NCBI GenBank assembly: GCA_944377765.1
Contig: CALWFX010000022.1
Location: forward strand, 1-14,398
From: an uncultured Clostridia bacterium
GTDB taxonomy: Bacteria > Bacillota > Clostridia > Christensenellales > UBA1242
DNA length: 14,398 nt
Reading direction: 5' to 3'
The translations under genes were made by a program, and so were the position numbers. Positions 7,024 through 12,000 of this stretch are shown here, in pieces (the first letter of the stretch is position 1; each line of letters starts with the position of its first letter). Below the pieces are notes generated by a model. The model was not told the DNA's origin. It worked only from the letters and a program-made list of their open reading frames with translations, and did no database searches.

Positions 7024-7122
7024 CTTCATTACCTCCTTAAATCAAACTCGCTGTCGTCATAGGTGTGATAAATTAATTAAAAATAACTTTCAACTTCTAA
7101 AACCCGACACATGCGGAAATAC
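7024..7122 (-). promoter_or_regulatory. Candidate L21-type autoregulatory leader RNA
   Basis: The distance from the predicted transcription start (about 7122) to the rplU ATG is about 99 nt, long for this genome, where other leaders here are about 25-50 nt. The leader is more GC-rich than the surrounding spacer in two blocks: CCGCATGTGTCGGG (7102-7115) and ATGACGACAGCGAG (7049-7062). TGTCG (7105-7109) can pair with CGACA (7052-7056), closing an AU-rich interior. Structured leaders before rplU are known in Bacillota; assigning this one is inference from position and pairing. Confidence 0.5.
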
Positions 7123-7128
7123 ATTGAT

Positions 7129-7157
7129 ATTTTACCAAAAAAAGATTTTTTTGTCAA
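7129..7157 (-). promoter_or_regulatory. Strong promoter of rplU-prp-rpmA
   Basis: Minus strand: perfect -35 TTGACA, 17-nt spacer, -10 TAAAAT. Predicted start near 7122. Confidence 0.88.
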
Positions 7158-7193
7158 GTAATAATTAATAAAAAAACCTTATAAATCATTTTT

Positions 7194-7231
7194 TATATAA
7201 AAAAGATAGTTTAAACAAAAAACTATCTTTT
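7194..7231 (-). terminator. Hairpin terminator after the orphan gene
   Basis: An 11-bp inverted repeat AAAAGATAGTT (7201-7211) and AACTATCTTTT (7221-7231) around a 9-nt loop, followed on the minus strand by a T-rich run. The stem is AT-rich but long. It is 46 nt past the stop of the shifted frame (7277) and about 98 nt past the annotated stop (7329). Confidence 0.65.
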
Positions 7232-7276
7232 TCTTAAATTAATTTTCAATTTAAATAAATTCATAATTAATTTTCT

Positions 7277-7346
7277 TTATAACGATTTATCTGCTTTTTC
7301 TTGTGTTTGGAGCCATTCCCCAATCCAACTATGTTTCTCTCCCCCC
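7277..7346 (-). other. Probable frameshifted C-terminal tail of the orphan gene
   Basis: Directly after a run of six G on the minus strand (C run at 7341-7346), the -1 frame is open and reads EKHSWIGEWLQTQEKADKSL before TAA at 7277. The composition (two Trp, balanced charges, little Asn/Ile/Phe) looks coded, and G+C drops only beyond 7277. One extra G, or a -1 slip on the G run, would join it to the upstream frame to make 253 residues. Confidence 0.5.
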
Positions 7347-8039
7347 TTCAGTCATTTTAGATTTCCCATAATCAAAGGTATCTTCATTCTCCGATAATAA
7401 TTGATCAAAGCAAGATAAAGGAAATTGAATATTATTTTTTGCCTTTAACAAAGTCCCAATTGTTACTCGACTACCTGATGTTAAAAACTTGCGACTAGCA
7501 TCTTTTGTTTCTACACAACCTAATGCTTTTAATGTATCTTGTAATAAGATTCTATCTTCATCGGAAAAGTGTAAATCTTCACATTTTAAAATTACAGTCA
7601 TAACTTCTTTACAAAATCGCATTGCTTCTTTTTCTGTTGTTTTGGCTGAAGTCAAATCTACTGGTTCAATTTCAGTTAATGCTAAAATTGCTTCACTTGG
7701 TGAATGGAAAACAAATGCATCATGTTTAGCTTGTTCTTCTGCTTGTCTTTTTTGTTCAGCGATGCCTTCAGGAGATGCAAGCCATTCTTCATATTCTTTT
7801 TGTATTCTTTCTCTATAAGCAGCTTTTTCTTCTTGATATTTGTCTAAGGCTTGTTCAACTGTTAAGCCACTATCAATTCCCAAATTTACACCATTTAAAC
7901 CTTCTAAAACAAATTTTTCATACTTAGTATTTTCGTTTATATACTTAACGGCTTCAGGAATAATTTGTTCCACAATATCATAGCCTGCATAACCATAAAC
8001 AACACCATTTTCTATTCTTCTAATACCGCAATAAACCAT
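7329..8039 (-). CDS. Unidentified protein, 236 codons, possibly frameshifted near the end
   Basis: I do not recognise this family. The N-terminus (1-60) is a mixed alpha/beta stretch, MVYCGIRRIENGVVYGYAGYDIVEQ. Residues 62-108 are a strongly charged helix, probably coiled coil (EKAAYRERIQKEYEEWLASPEGIAEQKRQAEEQAKHD), followed by a helical C-terminal half with Cys143, Cys153, Cys175 and Cys210. There is no signal peptide or membrane segment, so it should be cytoplasmic. The start is supported by a GGAG-type site about 10 nt upstream and a promoter at 8070-8098. It stands alone between rluD and the ribosomal operon, with its own promoter and terminator. Its greater use of Gln, Ala and Glu than the neighbouring non-ribosomal genes hints at a separate origin, which is inference. 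The frame-0 end (KMTEGGRET) follows a run of six G and may be an artefact or a natural slippage site. Confidence 0.75.
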   Translation of the reverse strand: MVYCGIRRIENGVVYGYAGYDIVEQIIPEAVKYINENTKYEKFVLEGLNGVNLGIDSGLTVEQALDKYQEEKAAYRERIQKEYEEWLASPEGIAEQKRQAEEQAKHDAFVFHSPSEAILALTEIEPVDLTSAKTTEKEAMRFCKEVMTVILKCEDLHFSDEDRILLQDTLKALGCVETKDASRKFLTSGSRVTIGTLLKAKNNIQFPLSCFDQLLSENEDTFDYGKSKMTEGGRET

Positions 8040-8069
8040 AATTTTATCACTCCCTTTATTTATATTTGC

Positions 8070-8098
8070 ATTATATCACATTATTTTTACAAAATCAA
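8070..8098 (-). promoter_or_regulatory. Promoter of the orphan gene at 7329-8039
   Basis: Minus strand: -35 TTGATT, 17-nt spacer, -10 TATAAT with TGTGA immediately before it. Predicted start near 8063. The -35 lies about 10 nt after the rluD stop. Confidence 0.78.
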
Positions 8099-8107
8099 TA
8101 AAAAATT

Positions 8108-9010
8108 TCAATTTTTTTGTTTATTAATATAATCTTCAAAATATTCTGGTAGTGGTGCTTCAAAAGTCATTTCTTTTAAAGTGGTCGGATGCACAAAAGT
8201 TAATTTATATGCGTGAAGAAGTTGCCCTTCAAGTCCTTTAACTTCTTTGCCATAAACCTTGTCGCCAATAATTGGATGCCCAAGATATTTTGCATGAACT
8301 CTTATTTGGTGAGTTCTTCCAGTTTTCAGTGAAAATTCCACAAAGCAAGCATTTTTAAAACGCTTTAAAACTTTATAATCTGTAATTGCCTCTCGACCTT
8401 CACTTAAAACAGCCATTTTTTTTCTATCTTTTTTATCCCTGCCTATTTTTGTAACAATTTCACCGCTATCTTCCTTTAAATTGCCTTCAAGTAATGCAAG
8501 ATAATTTCTTTTGCAAGTTTTATCCTTAATTTGTTTTGAAAGTGAAACATGTGCTTTATCATTTTTAGCAACCACCAAAAGGCCACTCGTTTCTTTATCA
8601 AGCCTATGCACAATTCCTGGCCTTAAAACTCCATTTATGCCACTCAAATTTTTAATTCTATATATTAAACCATTAACAAGTGTTCCATGTTTTGTTGACG
8701 AACAAGGATGAACAACAACCCCTTGTGGTTTGTTGACAACCACCAAATCGTCATCTTCATAAACAATGTCAAAAGGCACATCTTCTGCTTCTGTAGAAAT
8801 TTTTTCAGGTTCTTTTATTATCACTTTGATGATATCATTCTTTTTAAGTTTGTAACCGCTTTTTTCAGTTCTTCCATCAACTATAACAAGCCCATTATCA
8901 ATCAAATTTTTAAAATAAGAGCGAGTATATGAAGAAAAAGTGTCCTGCAAAAACACATCAAGACGCTTTCCCACACTATTTTCTTCAATTTTAATAACTT
9001 TTTCTTCCAT
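8108..9010 (-). CDS. rluD: 23S rRNA pseudouridine synthase, RluD family (YlyB-like)
   Basis: 300 residues, full length for the family. It isomerises specific uridines of 23S rRNA. An N-terminal S4 RNA-binding domain (about residues 14-65, with GKRLDVFLQD and the ...YFKNLIDNGLVIVDG... turn) is followed by the catalytic domain. That contains VVNKPQGVVVHP (91-102) and the signature GIVHRLDKETSGLLV, whose Asp138 is the predicted nucleophile; KTGRTHQIRVH is the third family block. The lspA-rluD order, with 14 nt between stop and start, matches lspA-ylyB in Bacillus, so cotranscription is likely. Its ribosome binding site is weak (AAAGTGA). The exact target uridines cannot be read from sequence; RluC/RluA specificity is possible. 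Confidence 0.93.
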   Translation of the reverse strand: MEEKVIKIEENSVGKRLDVFLQDTFSSYTRSYFKNLIDNGLVIVDGRTEKSGYKLKKNDIIKVIIKEPEKISTEAEDVPFDIVYEDDDLVVVNKPQGVVVHPCSSTKHGTLVNGLIYRIKNLSGINGVLRPGIVHRLDKETSGLLVVAKNDKAHVSLSKQIKDKTCKRNYLALLEGNLKEDSGEIVTKIGRDKKDRKKMAVLSEGREAITDYKVLKRFKNACFVEFSLKTGRTHQIRVHAKYLGHPIIGDKVYGKEVKGLEGQLLHAYKLTFVHPTTLKEMTFEAPLPEYFEDYINKQKN

Positions 9011-9024
9011 AATTCACTTTATTT

Positions 9025-9873
9025 TCATTTTTTTGTTGAATTTTTGCTATTTTTTTGTATTTTTTCAACTTTTTTTGATTTTTCTTTAGATTTATTTTGA
9101 GTTTTAGAGTTTTTCATTTTTGAAGTTGTCACCTTTTTAGACTTATTTGCAGTCTTGTTTTTATCAGCCTTATCTGTTTGTTTTTGACTTTCTTCACTAT
9201 CTTCCATCTTTTCGGTTTCACTGACAACTTCAGCATTATTTTCTATATCATTCAAGATATTTTCCTTATTTTCCAAAGATTTTTGCTCATTTGAAATTTT
9301 TAATTCTTGAATATCATTATCACTTATCTCAGCATCTTCTTTTTTGTTATCCATTTTTTCAATAACAATTTTGCCAGTTGTGTCAACGATTTGTTTTTCC
9401 TTCTTAAAAAGTGGAATTAAAAGATAGATTATAAACATAATCACGCCAAAAGTTAAAAAAACATCAGCAAAATTGAAAATTGGAAAACTTTGCCAAAAAG
9501 CAAATTGAATAAAATCTCTCACATAGCCAAAAACAATTCTGTCATATAAGTTCCCTAAACATCCAGCACAAAGAAAAGCAAAAGTGATAAATAAAAGCCA
9601 AGATTTCCTTTTTTCAATAACAAAATACCAAATAAAGATGCCAAGAAAAACCAAACTCATAATAATAAGCATTGCTTGGCTACCTTCAAAAATACCCCAT
9701 GCAGCACCAAAATTGTGCACTAAAATGATATTGAAAAGCCCGGGTATTGCACTTACCCCAGTTCCTTCTTTAAACATTCCATCAATAACATATTTAGTTA
9801 CCAAATCAAGCACCAAAATTCCAACAATAATGCACGCAAAAACAATATATTTATTTCTTAAACTTTTATTCAT
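9025..9873 (-). CDS. lspA: Lipoprotein signal peptidase LspA with a long charged C-terminal tail
   Basis: Signal peptidase II, an inner-membrane aspartyl protease that cleaves prolipoproteins before the lipidated Cys. Residues 1-157 form a complete LspA with four predicted membrane segments (about 9-31, 66-86, 91-108, 134-156). The family blocks are NFGAAWGIF (54-62), GCLGNLYDR (104-112), the VRDF Asp120 and the FNFAD Asp137; the last two are the predicted catalytic pair. Typical LspA ends near residue 150-170. Here about 125 more residues follow, first acidic (Glu/Asp/Asn-rich, about 175-235) and then strongly basic (Lys/Ser/Asn-rich, 236-282), with no recognised domain and expected to be disordered in the cytoplasm. 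The start is the only Met before the first membrane segment; GGTGGGG lies unusually close to it. Substrates plausibly include the two lipoproteins encoded downstream. Confidence 0.95.
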   Translation of the reverse strand: MNKSLRNKYIVFACIIVGILVLDLVTKYVIDGMFKEGTGVSAIPGLFNIILVHNFGAAWGIFEGSQAMLIIMSLVFLGIFIWYFVIEKRKSWLLFITFAFLCAGCLGNLYDRIVFGYVRDFIQFAFWQSFPIFNFADVFLTFGVIMFIIYLLIPLFKKEKQIVDTTGKIVIEKMDNKKEDAEISDNDIQELKISNEQKSLENKENILNDIENNAEVVSETEKMEDSEESQKQTDKADKNKTANKSKKVTTSKMKNSKTQNKSKEKSKKVEKIQKNSKNSTKK

Positions 9874-9941
9874 ACCCCACCAAAACTTTTATTATTACAA
9901 ACTATTTAATCGGTAAAAAACAATAAAAAGTAACTATGCAA

Positions 9942-10304
9942 CTAATTTATCTCAATTTCAAAATCTTTTGGAAGAAAAATATAAAGATTTTTTTCTATGG
10001 TTTCATATCTGCTTTCCAAAACATCGTTAACCCCATCATAATAATCAAGAATTTTCATTCTATCAGAATTGGAGCAATTCCTAAAATCTAATATGAAAGG
10101 TGTTTCTTTTTTCAATAAATCGGCTTTATCCTTGCAATCACTTAAACTTTCAGGATAATAAACCTTAACTCCATCAATTTCATCAGGAAGTTTTTGGCTA
10201 ACTTTTAAATTATATGTGGCTTTCTTTGGATTTTTTTTCTTAACAATCTTAACATCATCAGTTTCAAATCCTAGTGCCTTATAAAAAATATCCATAAATT
10301 TCAT
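9942..10304 (-). CDS. sepF: Cell division protein SepF
   Basis: 120 residues. SepF bundles FtsZ filaments and helps tether the Z-ring to the membrane. The N-terminus MKFMDIFYKALGF can form an amphipathic membrane-targeting helix, followed by a basic linker (19-38). The DUF552 core runs from about residue 45 to 118: VKVYYPESLSDCKDKADLLKK, then the strand PFILDFRN, the helix DRMKILDYYDGV, and the closing strand NLYIFLP. These match the order of the SepF core (vyePrsy...Iad.L...vvNL...riiDFl.G...IFLl.P). The start has AAAGG about 8 nt upstream and a promoter at 10349-10377. Next downstream is lspA, then rluD, as in the ylm-lspA-ylyB region of Bacillota, but ylmG, ylmH, divIVA and ileS are absent here. 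The protein is rather diverged, so the family call is strong but not absolute. Confidence 0.88.
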   Translation of the reverse strand: MKFMDIFYKALGFETDDVKIVKKKNPKKATYNLKVSQKLPDEIDGVKVYYPESLSDCKDKADLLKKETPFILDFRNCSNSDRMKILDYYDGVNDVLESRYETIEKNLYIFLPKDFEIEIN

Positions 10305-10348
10305 AATATATACCTTTCAATTACAAATTTTCCAAATTTAACAATAAA

Positions 10349-10377
10349 ATTATAACATATATAAATTAAAACAGCAA
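10349..10377 (-). promoter_or_regulatory. Promoter of sepF
   Basis: Minus strand: -35 TTGCTG, 17-nt spacer, -10 TATAAT with TATGT directly before it (TRTG -16 element). Predicted start near 10342 gives a leader of about 38 nt. Confidence 0.75.
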
Positions 10378-10400
10378 ACAAAAGATAAAATTTTGCTCTT

Positions 10401-10422
10401 TTTTCATGTGCACAAATGAAAA
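10401..10422. repeat. Inverted repeat upstream of the sepF promoter
   Basis: TTTTCAT (10401-10407) and ATGAAAA (10416-10422) flank GTGCACAA, which itself contains the palindrome GTGCAC. It lies about 25-45 nt upstream of the sepF -35 and has no T-tract on the minus strand, so it is not an obvious terminator. It could be an operator or chance in AT-rich DNA. Confidence 0.35.
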
Positions 10423-10442
10423 TTTTTGTCAAATATTAAAAC

Positions 10443-10476
10443 TTAAAATGAAAAAATGCAGTAAAAAACTGCATTT
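10443..10476 (-). terminator. Intrinsic terminator of the small unit after tuf
   Basis: A 9-bp stem AAATGCAGT (10454-10462) and ACTGCATTT (10468-10476) around a 5-nt loop, followed on the minus strand by TTTCATTTT. It lies 4 nt after the stop of the small hydrophobic ORF. Confidence 0.8.
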
Positions 10477-10480
10477 ATTT

Positions 10481-10612
10481 TCATGAATTCATACCTCCAA
10501 ATATAAAACCACAAATTATTAATACAATAAAAGAACATAAAGCACCGATTCCCCAACCCCTTAAAAATGTTCTGCGTGCAAAAATATCATTGCATTTATC
10601 AATAAAGCGCAA
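10481..10612 (-). CDS. Possible small membrane protein (43 codons), start uncertain
   Basis: An open frame ending in TGA at 10481 reads LRFIDKCNDIFARR, then TFLRGWGIGALCS and a hydrophobic run FIVLIICGFIFGG, ending MNS. This looks like a short amphipathic or basic N-terminus followed by one membrane helix of about 20 residues. Base composition is higher in G+C than the adjacent spacer. The stop is followed within 5 nt by an intrinsic terminator, and the whole lies between that terminator and the one of tuf, as expected for a separate small gene. Against it: no in-frame ATG before the hydrophobic part; TTG at 10612 or 10615 is the best start and has no good ribosome binding site. A small RNA or a relic is an alternative. 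I do not recognise the peptide. Confidence 0.35.
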   Translation of the reverse strand: MRFIDKCNDIFARRTFLRGWGIGALCSFIVLIICGFIFGGMNS

Positions 10613-10613
10613 C

Positions 10614-10648
10614 AAAAAAAGACTTTCACAAACGAAAGTCTTTTTTTT
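10614..10648 (-). terminator. Intrinsic terminator of tuf
   Basis: Stem GACTTTC (10621-10627) and GAAAGTC (10634-10640), extended by flanking A/T runs, with seven T on the minus strand after the stem. The flanking runs make it symmetrical, so it could act in both directions, but no plus-strand gene precedes it. Confidence 0.9.
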
Positions 10649-10701
10649 GCTTAATAATATCTTTCTATTGGTTATGGCAAATTGCCACTTAATTTAATCA
10701 A

Positions 10702-11904
10702 TTATTCAATAATTGAAGAAACAACACCAGAACCAACTGTTCTTCCGCCTTCACGAATAGCGAAACGAAGTCCTTGTTCAATAGCGATTGGTGTGATAAG
10801 AGTGATTGTCATCTTAACATTATCACCAGGCATAACCATTTCAACGCCTTTTTCAAGTTCAATTGTTCCAGTAACATCTGTTGTTCTGAAATAGAATTGT
10901 GGTCTGTAACCATTGAAGAATGGTGTATGACGACCGCCTTCTTCTTTCTTCAATACATACACTTCAGCAGTGAATTTTGTGTGTGGGTGAATTGAACCAG
11001 GTTTGCAGACAACTTGTCCTCTTTCAATTTCGTTTCTTTGGATACCACGAAGAAGAAGACCAACATTATCTCCTGCACGACCTTCATCAAGGAGTTTTCT
11101 GAACATTTCAACACCAGTGATAACTGTTTGTTTCTTTTGTCCCATACCAACAATTTCAACAACATCGTTAATTTTAACAACGCCTCTTTCAATTCTTCCT
11201 GTTGCAACTGTTCCACGACCTGTGATTGTGAATACGTCTTCAACTGGCATTAAGAAAGGTTTGTCTGTATCACGAACAGGTTCAGGAATATAAGAATCAA
11301 GAGCATCAAGAAGTTCTTGAATGCATTTGCACGCTGGATCATCAGCATGACCTGCTTGAGCAGCTTCCAAAGCTTTAAGAGCAGAACCCTTAATGATTGG
11401 AGTGTCATCTCCTGGGAATCCATATTCTGTTAAAAGTTCTCTAATTTCCATTTCAACAAGTTCAAGAAGTTCTGGATCATCAACTTGATCTGTTTTGTTC
11501 ATGAAAACAACGATATATGGAACACCAACCTGTCTTGCAAGAAGGATGTGTTCTCTTGTTTGAGGCATTGGACCATCAGTTGCAGCAACAACAAGGATAG
11601 CACCATCCATTTGAGCAGCACCTGTGATCATGTTCTTAACGTAGTCTGCGTGTCCTGGGCAGTCTACGTGAGCATAGTGACGTTTTTCTGTTTGATATTC
11701 AACGTGAGCGGTATTGATTGTGATACCTCTAGCTCTTTCTTCTGGAGCCTTATCAATTTCATCATATTTCATTTGTTGAGCCAAGCCCTTAGAAGCGCAA
11801 TACATTGTGATTGCAGCAGTAAGAGTTGTTTTACCATGGTCAACGTGTCCAATAGTACCAACGTTTACGTGTGGTTTACTTCTATCAAATTTTTCTGTAG
11901 CCAT
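10702..11904 (-). CDS. tuf: Elongation factor Tu
   Basis: 400 residues, complete. GTPase that delivers aminoacyl-tRNA to the ribosomal A site. The G motifs are present: GHVDHGKT (19-26), the switch I region ARGITINTAHVEY, DCPGH (81-85) and NKTD (136-139). Domains 2 and 3 are intact (FTITGRGTVATGRIERG; HTPFFNGYRPQFYFRTTDVTG) and the protein ends GVVSSIIE. A short insertion with GHADDPACKC around residues 183-195 lengthens domain 1, as seen in many clostridial EF-Tu proteins. The start has AAGGAG 9 nt upstream. It has its own promoter at 11939-11966 besides possible read-through from fusA, with 96 nt between the genes, and a strong terminator follows. Confidence 0.99.
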   Translation of the reverse strand: MATEKFDRSKPHVNVGTIGHVDHGKTTLTAAITMYCASKGLAQQMKYDEIDKAPEERARGITINTAHVEYQTEKRHYAHVDCPGHADYVKNMITGAAQMDGAILVVAATDGPMPQTREHILLARQVGVPYIVVFMNKTDQVDDPELLELVEMEIRELLTEYGFPGDDTPIIKGSALKALEAAQAGHADDPACKCIQELLDALDSYIPEPVRDTDKPFLMPVEDVFTITGRGTVATGRIERGVVKINDVVEIVGMGQKKQTVITGVEMFRKLLDEGRAGDNVGLLLRGIQRNEIERGQVVCKPGSIHPHTKFTAEVYVLKKEEGGRHTPFFNGYRPQFYFRTTDVTGTIELEKGVEMVMPGDNVKMTITLITPIAIEQGLRFAIREGGRTVGSGVVSSIIE

Positions 11905-11938
11905 TTTAAAATTCTCCTTTTTTATTTCTACATACGAT

Positions 11939-11966
11939 ATAATAACATAAATTTGTTAAAAGTCAA
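11939..11966 (-). promoter_or_regulatory. Promoter of tuf
   Basis: Minus strand: -35 TTGACT, 16-nt spacer, -10 TATTAT with TATGT immediately before it. Predicted start near 11932. No GC-rich terminator separates fusA from this promoter, so read-through from fusA is possible too. Confidence 0.75.
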
Positions 11967-12000
11967 AACAATTTTCAATATTTTTTATAAAAATTTTCAA

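Noticed and set aside
7024..7029. ATG at 7029 as the rplU start
   Set aside because: The AGGAGG site ends 2 nt before it, too close; the ATG at 7023 has 8-nt spacing and matches the L21 family N-terminus.
9874..9941. A separate lspA promoter (TTTACC and TAATAA-like boxes) in the sepF-lspA gap
   Set aside because: Boxes are weak matches in AT-rich sequence and no TRTG element is present; cotranscription with sepF is simpler.
10443..10484. 13-codon open frame (MKINAVFYCIFSF) preceded by GGAGG
   Set aside because: It runs through the stem and T-tract of the terminator at 10443-10476, and the GGAGG is explained by Gly codons at the end of the 10481-10612 frame.
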